A stretch of DNA of 64,000 bases from Cellvibrio sp. pealriver. Lineage in GTDB: Bacteria; Pseudomonadota; Gammaproteobacteria; Pseudomonadales; Cellvibrionaceae. Both the position numbers and the translations under genes were made by a program. The stretch is taken from contig NZ_KQ236688.1 of NCBI RefSeq assembly GCF_001183545.1, positions 3,980,395 through 4,044,394 on the forward strand, given 5' to 3'. This document shows, one piece after another, positions 1 through 7,621 of the stretch (within the stretch, counting starts at the first letter, position 1; the number at the start of each line of letters is the position of its first letter). The notes under the pieces are model-generated. The model had not been told where the DNA came from and did not search any database. It saw only the letters and a program-made list of their open reading frames with translations.

Positions 1-2016
1 GAGCCGGAAGATGACACCCAAAGCACGCCGCGCTTGTTTGGCCTGAACCCCATGCCCGACGGCCGTATTGCGGCCATCCTCAAACCCAGCGGCGCGCTGC
101 TGGGGGGCGATATGGTGGTGATCGATGGTGCCGGGTTCAGTGAATTCGACCGCCCGGTTCAGGGGGCTAACAGTGCGGGCGCAGATGGGCAGACCCGTAT
201 ATCCATACTGCCGGTCAATATCCGCGAAGGCGAAAATGAAATCTCACCACACGGACGTTTTGCCTCGCTTTATCCGCTTTATGATGGCACCAATCGGTTG
301 CTGGTGAGTTGGAGCCAGTGCCGTCTGCAAGAGCCGGAAACCGAACGCCTCCTGCCCTGTACTGAAGCCAATCGGGCGATCCCTGATATCACCGAAGCAG
401 AGCCGTTTTACGGCATCTGGATCTATGACATCACCCAGCAAACCCAGCAGCCGGTAGTGCTGGCAAAGCCGGGGCTGATGTACACCGATGCGGTCTCGCT
501 GGAAAAAATTACCCCGCCCACCTTTTTCCGCTCGGAAGTAGATACCCAGCTCGCGCAGGAATCGGTCGGGGTGCTCCATATCCGCAGTGTGTATGACTTT
601 GATGGCAGCTTTGGCCGCTACGGTGTGACCAGTGCGCCAGCAGACCTGGCGGCGATGGCGGCCGCTGCCCCATCCCAGCGCCCCGCGCGCTTTCTGCGTT
701 TGATCAAAGCTGTTTCCATGCCCGATGACGATACGCTCGATTTTGACGGCTCTGCTTTTGGTGTTAGCGGCGGGGGGATGCGTGAAATATTGGGCTATGC
801 GCCCATCGAGCCGGATGGTTCGGTCAAGGTAAAAGTCCCCGCCGATGTGGCGTTTACCATTGAAATTCTGGATGTGAATGGTCGCCGTATTAGCCCGGTA
901 CACAATAACTGGTTGCAGTTGCGCCCGGGCGAAGTGCGGGAGTGCAATGGCTGCCATGATAATCGCAATGATGTCGCCCATGGCCGTGCCGATGCCGAAG
1001 CAGCGGCGCTCAATCAGGGTGCGGCAACCAGCGGGATGCAATTTTTAAATACCATCCGCTTTGATAGTTTCGGTACACCCATCACCCCTGCGATGGGCGA
1101 AACCATGGCTGAGTTTGCCGTTCGCTCGACCTTCTGTGTGGAAGCGGGAAATGCCGCAAGCTGTGCACCGGTTGCGTTGCGTCAGCCGAGTGTGGATATC
1201 GTCTTTAACGATGAGTGGACAGACCCTGCAGTCCGCGCCAAAGAGCCCGCTTTTGATTATCGCTATAGCACCCTTGCAGATGATCCTGCGCAAATCCATG
1301 CGCCTACCTCTGAAGCCTGCATGGAGCCGGATGGCTGGAATAGCTTGTGCCGGATCACCATCAACTACGAAACCCATATCCAACCTTTGTGGGAGCGAAG
1401 CCGTGTGGTCAATGCGGTCGAGCGTCAATGCACGGGTTGCCACAGCCGCAACACCACCGATCTCAATGGCAATGCGCTTGTGCAGGTTCCAGCGGGTCAG
1501 CTAGAGTTGACGAGTCAACCATCGGATATGAACAACGATCACATGACCTCTTACCGCGAGTTGTTGGTGAATGACCTGCGTCAAATTCTTACTGACGACA
1601 TGGCGGGTCTCACCGATAACATTCCCGTGTGCGAGTTCGTTGTCGATGAAGATGCGATTCCCGAGTGTCAGGTTGTGTTTGATGCCGACGGAAACCCCAC
1701 CTGCGAAGGTGTTGTGGATTGCCCGTTTGTACAGCAAGACGTAACCAACGAATTGGGCGAGGTCGAACAGGTATTGGTATTGGATGCCGAGGGCAATCCG
1801 ATACCCCTTACCGAACAAATCGGTGTGACTGCGTCTATGTCGGCGGGTGGCGCGCGCGCCAGCGCACGGTTTTTCAGTCGCTTTGCTAATTTTGATGCGG
1901 CGACGGATACTGTTGACCATCGCGGCTTTTTAAATTCCAGTGAGTTGAAACTATTATCTGAGTGGCTCGATATCCGCGCGGCCTACTACAACAATCCCTT
2001 TGATTCGGTAGATTGA
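1..2016 (+). CDS. HzsA-related diheme c-type cytochrome-like protein, 5' partial
   Basis: The reading frame is open from base 1, so the N-terminus lies outside the window; the first TTG at 34 is not a convincing start. About 671 residues are visible. Two CXXCH haem sites are present, CNGCH near base 945 and CTGCH near base 1430, each after a segment typical of HzsA-related (hydrazine synthase alpha-like, PD40-type) proteins: a beta-rich domain ending LGYAPIEPDG and a segment INYETHIQPLW. The C-terminus SEWLDIRAAYYNNPFD is also typical of that group. Hydrazine synthesis itself is not implied. I infer a periplasmic or outer-membrane-associated redox protein. It is the first visible gene of a six-gene run with a thioredoxin and barrel proteins; the next gene starts 6 bases downstream. 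Confidence 0.7.
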   Translation, partial: EPEDDTQSTPRLFGLNPMPDGRIAAILKPSGALLGGDMVVIDGAGFSEFDRPVQGANSAGADGQTRISILPVNIREGENEISPHGRFASLYPLYDGTNRLLVSWSQCRLQEPETERLLPCTEANRAIPDITEAEPFYGIWIYDITQQTQQPVVLAKPGLMYTDAVSLEKITPPTFFRSEVDTQLAQESVGVLHIRSVYDFDGSFGRYGVTSAPADLAAMAAAAPSQRPARFLRLIKAVSMPDDDTLDFDGSAFGVSGGGMREILGYAPIEPDGSVKVKVPADVAFTIEILDVNGRRISPVHNNWLQLRPGEVRECNGCHDNRNDVAHGRADAEAAALNQGAATSGMQFLNTIRFDSFGTPITPAMGETMAEFAVRSTFCVEAGNAASCAPVALRQPSVDIVFNDEWTDPAVRAKEPAFDYRYSTLADDPAQIHAPTSEACMEPDGWNSLCRITINYETHIQPLWERSRVVNAVERQCTGCHSRNTTDLNGNALVQVPAGQLELTSQPSDMNNDHMTSYRELLVNDLRQILTDDMAGLTDNIPVCEFVVDEDAIPECQVVFDADGNPTCEGVVDCPFVQQDVTNELGEVEQVLVLDAEGNPIPLTEQIGVTASMSAGGARASARFFSRFANFDAATDTVDHRGFLNSSELKLLSEWLDIRAAYYNNPFDSVD

Positions 2017-2022
2017 TTTTCA

Positions 2023-2853
2023 ATGACGATTTTCAGCGCAGCACAACAACAAAAACAGTCGCGCAACTATTTTTCAGTAGTCGCCGGGTTGCCAATAGTG
2101 CGCCTGCTTTTGTGTGGTTTACTGTTTGCCGCGCAACCCGCATTGGCGCAAAGTTGGTTTAGTAATTGGTTTGCAGAAGATGAACCGCTGCAGGTCAGTG
2201 TGGACGATGCATTTATCAATGTGTATTCCGGCCCCGGCCGTGGTTATCCCATTTTTCATGTGGTCGAGCGCGACGAAATTATTACGCTGATCAAAAGCCG
2301 CACGGATTGGATAAAAATCAAAACCAAGCGCGGCATAGTCGGTTGGATCAAGCGCGATGATATGCAATTTACCTTGGCGCTGGATGGCAGCAAACCGGAG
2401 TTTCCCGATACCAAGCAAGCCGATTATTTGGTGAACCGGTTTGAAATGGGTGCAGCCTATGGTGATTTTGCCGGTGCAGACAGTTTGTCGATGAATGTGG
2501 GCTATCGCTTCACCAAAAATTTATCAGCGGAATTGCGCTACGCCGAAAATACGGGCCAGTTTTCTGACAGCCAAATTATTGCGGCGGGCATTTTATTCCA
2601 ACCGTTTCCTGAATTGCGCGCATCGCCTTTTTTAAGTATCGGCGGCGGTACGATTAACACTTTCCCCAGCTCGACACTGGTTCAGACCGAAGATCGCGAA
2701 GACAATTTATTGCAGGCAAGCATTGGCACTTATGTGCATTTGACGGGCCGTTTTTTCCTGCGGGTGGAGTACACCAATCACTACATACTCACCAGCCGCA
2801 ATACCAACGAAGAGGTTAATGAATGGAAAGTCGGATTCAACGTCTTTTTTTAA
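2023..2853 (+). CDS. SH3b domain plus outer-membrane beta-barrel protein
   Basis: A 276-residue protein with a long n-region and a hydrophobic signal segment ending near PALAQS (about residue 43). Residues about 55-115 form a bacterial SH3 domain (INVYSGPGRGYPIFHVVE, later GIVGWIKRDDM). The rest is an amphipathic beta-barrel with alternating pattern, ending in phenylalanine (WKVGFNVFF), as expected for BAM-inserted outer-membrane proteins. It starts 6 bases after the haem protein and its end overlaps the next gene by 31 bases, so translation is probably coupled. An SH3b domain on a barrel suggests contact with peptidoglycan or a partner. The function is unknown. Confidence 0.7.
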   Translation: MTIFSAAQQQKQSRNYFSVVAGLPIVRLLLCGLLFAAQPALAQSWFSNWFAEDEPLQVSVDDAFINVYSGPGRGYPIFHVVERDEIITLIKSRTDWIKIKTKRGIVGWIKRDDMQFTLALDGSKPEFPDTKQADYLVNRFEMGAAYGDFAGADSLSMNVGYRFTKNLSAELRYAENTGQFSDSQIIAAGILFQPFPELRASPFLSIGGGTINTFPSSTLVQTEDREDNLLQASIGTYVHLTGRFFLRVEYTNHYILTSRNTNEEVNEWKVGFNVFF

Positions 2854-3491
2854 TCGCGCTGTTGCTCGGCACCACTTGCGTTGGGCAGCTGGCCTATGCG
2901 CAGGATGACTCCAGTGAAAGCGAGGACGATGAGCTTGAGCAGATCATCACGCCGGACATCAAGCGCCGCACCATTAAAGAAGATGATCTTGATAGCGAAA
3001 ATTTTGAAATGGGCGCGTTTTTTGGGCTGCTCAGTATCGAAGACTTTGGCACTAATGAAGTGCAGGGGATTACCTTTGCCTATCACATAACAGAAGACTT
3101 TTTTGTTGAGGCTGCCTACGGCATCAGTAAAACCGAAAAAACCAGTTATGAATTGTTGAGCGGCGGTGTAGAACTGCTTACCGATGATGAGCGCGATTTG
3201 AATTATTACAACTTGTCACTTGGATACAATTTCTTGCATGGACAAGTATTTATTTCCGATAAATGGACGTTCAATAATCACTTTTATATTTTGGCGGGTG
3301 CAGGCAATACCGATTTTGCTGCAAAAGATTATTTCACTACCAACATTGGTGCCGGGTTGCGCTTTTACACGACTGATTGGATGGCGTTGGATATCAGCAT
3401 GCGCGGTCACAGCTTTAAACATGAACTCTTTGGTGAAAGCAAAACCGTAACCAATCTGGAATCGCGTATCGGATTGTCGTTGTTTTTTTAA
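2823..3491 (+). CDS. Small outer-membrane beta-barrel protein
   Basis: A 222-residue protein with a clear signal peptide (start MESRIQRLFLIALLLG, cleavage near AYAQD). An acidic stretch (SSESEDDELEQ) follows, then a barrel of roughly eight strands ending LSLFF. The barrel part resembles that of the preceding gene (both have FEMGA..G at the barrel start), so the two are probably related by duplication, with only the first carrying SH3b. The start lies inside the preceding gene; AGAGG sits upstream of the ATG. Probably an outer-membrane partner of the haem protein; exact role unknown. Confidence 0.65.
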   Translation: MESRIQRLFLIALLLGTTCVGQLAYAQDDSSESEDDELEQIITPDIKRRTIKEDDLDSENFEMGAFFGLLSIEDFGTNEVQGITFAYHITEDFFVEAAYGISKTEKTSYELLSGGVELLTDDERDLNYYNLSLGYNFLHGQVFISDKWTFNNHFYILAGAGNTDFAAKDYFTTNIGAGLRFYTTDWMALDISMRGHSFKHELFGESKTVTNLESRIGLSLFF

Positions 3492-3529
3492 TGGCTATTT
3501 TTAATACGGTTATTTAAGTGGTGAATTTA

Positions 3530-4024
3530 ATGATGTTATTGCAAAAAATGTTTGCACGCTTGGTGATGCTGGTTTCTGTCGGCGTTTTTTCGTTGCATGC
3601 AGCGGCTGATGCCGCCCCCGATTTCACCCTGCAAAGTAGCACCGGTGAAAATGTGCGCTTGGCTGAACAGCGGGGTCAGGTGGTGATGTTAAATTTCTGG
3701 GCATCCTGGTGTGGCCCTTGCCGTAAAGAAATGCCGTTGCTGGATGAAATGTCCAAACGCTACAGTGCCGCGGGCTTTGTGCTTTATGGTGTGAATGTTG
3801 AAGAAGACAATACTGACGCAAAAAAACTGATTAAAGAGTTGGGTGTGACCTTTCCTATTTTGTATGACACCGAAAGCAAAGCGAGCAGCTTGTATAACGT
3901 TGATGCTATGCCGACTACGGTTGTGATCGATAAAAAAGGCCAGATCCGCTACGTCAATCGCGGCTACAAAGCGGGCGACGAAAATAAATATCGCGATCAA
4001 ATCCGAGAGCTTATTAAAGAATGA
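3530..4024 (+). CDS. TlpA-like periplasmic thioredoxin
   Basis: A thioredoxin-fold protein with signal segment MLVSVGVFSLHAAADA and the motif FWASWCGPCRKEMP (CGPC active site), followed by the TlpA/ResA pattern GVNVEEDN and the cis-proline segment AMPTTVVIDKKG. The family reduces disulfides in the periplasm, often in cytochrome c maturation. The neighbouring CXXCH protein fits a role in keeping haem-binding cysteines reduced, but this is inference. In-frame GTG codons at 3518 and 3521 are alternative starts; ATG at 3530 places the signal peptide normally. The last bases overlap the next gene (ATGA). Confidence 0.85.
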   Translation: MMLLQKMFARLVMLVSVGVFSLHAAADAAPDFTLQSSTGENVRLAEQRGQVVMLNFWASWCGPCRKEMPLLDEMSKRYSAAGFVLYGVNVEEDNTDAKKLIKELGVTFPILYDTESKASSLYNVDAMPTTVVIDKKGQIRYVNRGYKAGDENKYRDQIRELIKE

Positions 4025-4245
4025 TCCTGCGCCGCCTCACATTACTCGCGCTGCTGTTGTGCATCGCTGCTTGTAGCTCGGTAAAACCTTGGGTGAAACC
4101 TTACGAGCGGCAAAAAATTGCCGACGAAATCATGAGTTTCGAGCGCGACCCTGTCGCTGATTCGTATTTGCATCACGTTTACGACGCTCGCGAAGCCGCG
4201 CGTGGTGGCGACGGCGCATCGGGAGGTGGCTGTGGCTGTAATTAA
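4021..4245 (+). CDS. DUF4266 family lipoprotein
   Basis: A 74-residue predicted lipoprotein. The lipobox LCIAAC puts the lipidated cysteine at residue 18. The mature part contains VKPWVKPYERQKIADEIM and DPVADSYLHHVYDAREAARG, characteristic of DUF4266 proteins, and ends in a Gly/Cys-rich tail (GGGCGCN). The start ATG overlaps the tlpA stop (ATGA) and the end overlaps the DUF3570 gene. DUF4266 and DUF3570 genes are known neighbours, often with a thioredoxin. The molecular role is not known; the tail cysteines could bind metal or be substrates of the thioredoxin (inference). Confidence 0.8.
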   Translation: MILRRLTLLALLLCIAACSSVKPWVKPYERQKIADEIMSFERDPVADSYLHHVYDAREAARGGDGASGGGCGCN

Positions 4246-5434
4246 TTCATCATCGTCATTCCCGCGCACGCGGGAATCCAGTTTTTATTTGCTTTTATCG
4301 TTTCTTCTACTTGCGCTATCGCCGCTAACGCAAGCCGCCGTATTACCCGATGAACGCATCGATGTGTTGTACCACGGTTATGATGGTGGCGGCGCAACCA
4401 TCGATGGCCCTTCGATTTTGGTGCGCAAAAATATTGGTACCTCTGTATCCTTGGCGGCCAATTATTATGTCGATATGGTGAGCAGTGCATCGATTGATGT
4501 GCAAGCAACTGCCAGCCCCTACAGTGAAGAACGCAAAGAAACTGGCCTCAGTGGCCAATACATGGTTGACCGCTCCACTATTAAGTTCGGTTACGTCAGC
4601 AGTAAAGAAAATGATTACGATGCATCGACCTATTCGTTGGGTGTGGATCAGAGTTTTTTTGGCGATTTAACTACGCTCGGATTTGGTGTGAGTTTTGGTG
4701 AAGATGTGGTCGGGCAAAATACCGACCCGACTTACACGCGCGATTTGCAGCGTCGTAAATACAGTGTCAATGCATCGCAAATTGTGACCAAAAATTTATT
4801 GGCATCACTCAGTTTTGATAGCGCGACAGACCAGTGTTTGAATCTCACACAAGATCAAAGTTGTTTGAATAACCCGTATCGCTCTGTGCGTTATTTAAGT
4901 GGCACCGGCGGTTATCTGTATCAATCAGAGCGCTACCCACATACCCGCAACAGCGATGCACTGGGGTTGCGCGCCATTTATTATTTACCTTATCGCGCCT
5001 CTGTCCGTTTTGAAGCGCGTCAGTTTTCTGATAGCTGGGGTATTGATGCAGAAAATATCGAGCTGCGTTATTTGCATCCCTATGGCGAACAGTTTTTGAT
5101 TGAAGTGAAATTCCGCATGTACGAACAAACCGGTGCAGATTTTTACGCGGATTTATTTCCCTATCGCGATGCACAAAACTTTCTGGCGCGCGATAAAGAA
5201 CTAAGCCCGTTTTCATCCACCACGCTGGGTTTGGGAGTGACCTACAAAATTCCGCCAGGTTATATTCCCTGGTTCGATAAAAGTACCGCGAATCTTTATT
5301 GGGATCATTTCAATATCGACTACGATGATTTCCGCGATGCGCGTGTCTCCCCTGAGGAATTTGCTGCGGGTGAGGAGCCGCTTTACAGCCTGCAAGCTGA
5401 TGTGATCCGCTTATATTTCTCCTTCTGGTTTTAG
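4232..5434 (+). CDS. DUF3570 family outer-membrane protein
   Basis: About 400 residues with a hydrophobic signal segment FYLLLSFLLLALSPLTQA, then the DUF3570 pattern (DVLYHGYDGGGATIDGPS, VRKNIGTSVSLAANYYVD) and a long beta-barrel ending YFSFWF. Of several in-frame GTGs (4202, 4205, 4226, 4232), 4232 is best placed behind GGGAGG. The region before the signal core (SSSFPRTRESS) is encoded by a copy of a dispersed short inverted repeat at 4254-4281, so the N-terminus has been built from a repeat. Probably the outer-membrane barrel of the region 1 system; function unknown. Confidence 0.8.
   Translation: MAVINSSSSFPRTRESSFYLLLSFLLLALSPLTQAAVLPDERIDVLYHGYDGGGATIDGPSILVRKNIGTSVSLAANYYVDMVSSASIDVQATASPYSEERKETGLSGQYMVDRSTIKFGYVSSKENDYDASTYSLGVDQSFFGDLTTLGFGVSFGEDVVGQNTDPTYTRDLQRRKYSVNASQIVTKNLLASLSFDSATDQCLNLTQDQSCLNNPYRSVRYLSGTGGYLYQSERYPHTRNSDALGLRAIYYLPYRASVRFEARQFSDSWGIDAENIELRYLHPYGEQFLIEVKFRMYEQTGADFYADLFPYRDAQNFLARDKELSPFSSTTLGLGVTYKIPPGYIPWFDKSTANLYWDHFNIDYDDFRDARVSPEEFAAGEEPLYSLQADVIRLYFSFWF
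4254..4281 (+). repeat. Dispersed short inverted repeat, half element inside coding sequence
   Basis: A short palindromic repeat (CATTCCCGCG, then CGCGGGAATCCAG) of the type widespread in proteobacterial genomes. It matches the left half of the fuller element at 53164-53233. It lies inside the DUF3570 gene and encodes its SFPRTRES segment. Confidence 0.7.
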
Positions 5435-5501
5435 TTTCCGGCAATTCCCCTGATCGGGCGCAAAGGTTCATCCGTAAGATGATATTTTGTGCCCCTATCT
5501 C

Positions 5502-5507
5502 TATAAT
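5502..5507 (+). promoter_or_regulatory. Candidate -10 box of the first aryl-polyene operon
   Basis: A perfect TATAAT followed by CCCGAG, 70 bases before the ketosynthase start at 5577. No good -35 is visible at the usual spacing. A very similar TATAATCCCGCG lies at 12867, ahead of another gene of the same cluster. Confidence 0.35.
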
Positions 5508-5576
5508 CCCGAGCCTTTTTCTGTGTTGCCGAGAGCGGCTGCCATTGCCTTTTTGCAAATAACAAGTGAGAAAACT

Positions 5577-6788
5577 GTGTCCCCTGAGCCGATACTAATT
5601 GTCGATTATGATGCGACCTGCGCCGCAGGCAGCGGTATGGATGAACTGCGCGTAGCACTGGCCAATCAACGCTCCGGCCTGCGCCCCAATGACTTCCCTG
5701 GCTGCGATTTGCCGACCTGGATTGGCCGTGTGGCGGCGATTGATGAATATGTGTTTGCGCCCAATATGGCCGCTTGGCAAAGCCGCAATAACGCGCTCAT
5801 TGCGCTGGGCTTGCAGCAGGGCAGGCTGCAGCAATCGCTGGCCACCCTGGTTGAGCGTTTTGGTTCGGCGCGCATTGGTGTGGTCATGGGGTCCAGTACC
5901 TCCAGTATTGACCGTTCGGAAGAGGCGTATCGCCATCTGGATGACCAAGGCCAATTGCCGCGGCAATTCCTGCAAGAAAATGTACTCAACCCCCACGCAC
6001 CGGGTTTGTTTGTTGCTGAATTGTTGGGGTTGGATGGCCCTAACATGACGGTGAATACCGCCTGTTCCTCCTCCGCCAAAGTTTTTGCTACCGCTGCCCG
6101 CTGGTTGCGCGCCGGTATTGTGGATGCGGTGTTGGTCGGCGGTGCCGATACCCTCTGCCAAAGCGTGCTTTACGGTTTTCACTCGCTGCAGTTGGTGTCT
6201 GAATCCCCCTGCCGCCCGTTTGATGGCGCGCGCGATGGCATCAACTTGGGTGAAGCCGCCGGTTTTGCGCTCTTGGTGCGCGGCAGCGATGCCCAAAGCA
6301 TTGCACACACCGGCATCCAACTGAGCGGCTACGGCGAAAGCTCGGATGCGCACCATATGTCGCACCCGCACCCTGAAGGCGAGGGTGCGCGTTTGGCGAT
6401 TGAGCAGGCGCTGGCGCAGGCGGGTTTGGTGCCGGCGCAAATCGACTATATCAATCTGCATGGCACCGCCAGTCGCGCCAATGACCATATTGAAGGCAAT
6501 TTGGTGGGAGCCATGTTTCCAAGCACAACGCTCGCAAGCTCCACCAAAGGCTGGACCGGCCACACCCTGGGTGCGGCGGGAATTCTGGAATCCATTTTTG
6601 CACTGGAGGCGCTCGCGTCTGGCGTGGTTCCAGGTACGCTGAATCTGGCGCAGGTTGATCCTGACATCGCCATCAAGATGACAGCGGCAAATCAAACCGC
6701 AGATCTGACCCATGTAATGAGCAACTCCTTCGGCTTTGGCGGCAACAACGCCTGCCTGATTTTTAGCCGTGCGGAGGTGTCAGCATGA
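5577..6788 (+). CDS. Aryl-polyene beta-ketoacyl-ACP synthase
   Basis: A FabF-like thiolase-fold condensing enzyme of about 403 residues. The active-site cysteine lies in VNTACSSSAK; the two histidines are in NLHGTASRAND and KGWTGHTLGAAG, and the C-terminal NSFGFGGNN is intact. A catalytically complete ketosynthase is therefore expected, extending an aryl-acyl-ACP with malonyl units. GTG at 5577, behind AAGTGAG, gives the normal N-terminus (EPILIVDYDATCAAGSG); an earlier in-frame start at 5487 would add a non-conserved stretch. Its stop overlaps the start of the chain-length factor gene, as in type II polyketide KS-CLF pairs. Confidence 0.88.
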   Translation: MSPEPILIVDYDATCAAGSGMDELRVALANQRSGLRPNDFPGCDLPTWIGRVAAIDEYVFAPNMAAWQSRNNALIALGLQQGRLQQSLATLVERFGSARIGVVMGSSTSSIDRSEEAYRHLDDQGQLPRQFLQENVLNPHAPGLFVAELLGLDGPNMTVNTACSSSAKVFATAARWLRAGIVDAVLVGGADTLCQSVLYGFHSLQLVSESPCRPFDGARDGINLGEAAGFALLVRGSDAQSIAHTGIQLSGYGESSDAHHMSHPHPEGEGARLAIEQALAQAGLVPAQIDYINLHGTASRANDHIEGNLVGAMFPSTTLASSTKGWTGHTLGAAGILESIFALEALASGVVPGTLNLAQVDPDIAIKMTAANQTADLTHVMSNSFGFGGNNACLIFSRAEVSA

Positions 6789-7618
6789 GCCAGCAGAAGA
6801 TGACGGTAGATCTGGTGGGTGCAGATCTTGTGGGGATAGGCGCTTGGGGGCCAGCATTTAATAACTGGCCTGAGCTGCAGGCGCTGTTTGCCAATCCTTC
6901 CATTGGCGAGGATTTGCAGTGGGCAACCCAAGTGCCCAAGCCGGAGATTATCCCTGCTAACGAACGCCGCCGTGCGCCATTGCCGGTACGTGCCGCTGTT
7001 GATGTGAGCTGGCAGGCGCTGCAGCAAGCGGGTTTGGCATCCAGCGATGTCGCCTGCGTATTTGGCTCGGGGTTAGGCGATACCGAAATCACTGATTATA
7101 TGTGCCGCGTGCTCACCACCGCCGAAAAGCAGCTATCGCCGACGAAATTCCACAATTCGGTGCATAACGCGGCGGCTGGTTACTGGACTATTAGTACCGG
7201 CTGTATGAAATCCGCCAACTCCATTGCCGCTTACCAAAATACCGCCGGTTTGGCGCTGCTGGAGGCGATGATCCAGTGCCAGCAGCACAGCGAACCGGTA
7301 CTGGTGACTCTGTTTGATACCGCCGCGCACGATGCCTATCGCCAGATTTTCGCCTGCGAACACAGCTTTGCCGTGGCGCTGTTACTCGTGCCTGCGGGTT
7401 CGGCAAGCTCGCCCATCGCCCGCTTGACCCTTGGCGATGAAAACACCGCTGCGGTTGTGGAGCCACAATTGCCCTCTACCCAGTTGGCCGCACTTTATCG
7501 CGATAACCCATCAGCCAAGGTGCTGGGGCTGCTACAGCAATTGGCAACCAAGCAAGCGGGTCAGGCTTCTTTTGCCCTTAGCCCGGCGCGCGCGCTTAAC
7601 CTTGAGGTGAGTTTTTAG
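6785..7618 (+). CDS. Aryl-polyene chain-length factor (beta-ketoacyl synthase-like)
   Basis: A 277-residue protein matching the N-terminal-type beta-ketoacyl synthase family found in aryl-polyene and flexirubin loci. Conserved features are CVFGSGLGDTEITDYM and SPTKFHNSVHNAAAGYWTIS. The segment STGCMKSANS lies where a ketosynthase active-site loop would be, but the usual two catalytic histidine motifs are absent and the protein is about 130 residues shorter than a full ketosynthase. It probably forms the non-condensing partner that sets polyene length. ATGA overlap with the upstream ketosynthase supports a heterodimer. Confidence 0.85.
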   Translation: MSQQKMTVDLVGADLVGIGAWGPAFNNWPELQALFANPSIGEDLQWATQVPKPEIIPANERRRAPLPVRAAVDVSWQALQQAGLASSDVACVFGSGLGDTEITDYMCRVLTTAEKQLSPTKFHNSVHNAAAGYWTISTGCMKSANSIAAYQNTAGLALLEAMIQCQQHSEPVLVTLFDTAAHDAYRQIFACEHSFAVALLLVPAGSASSPIARLTLGDENTAAVVEPQLPSTQLAALYRDNPSAKVLGLLQQLATKQAGQASFALSPARALNLEVSF

Positions 7619-7621
7619 GTG

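Noticed and set aside
5595..6713. Long minus-strand open frame (372 codons) opposite the first ketosynthase
   Set aside because: It is the antisense of a clearly conserved ketosynthase; the length reflects GC-rich codon bias, not a gene.
7619..7621. GTG as start of the halogenase-like gene
   Set aside because: ATG directly after it (7622) gives the standard N-terminus; the GTG adds one residue only and is not better placed.
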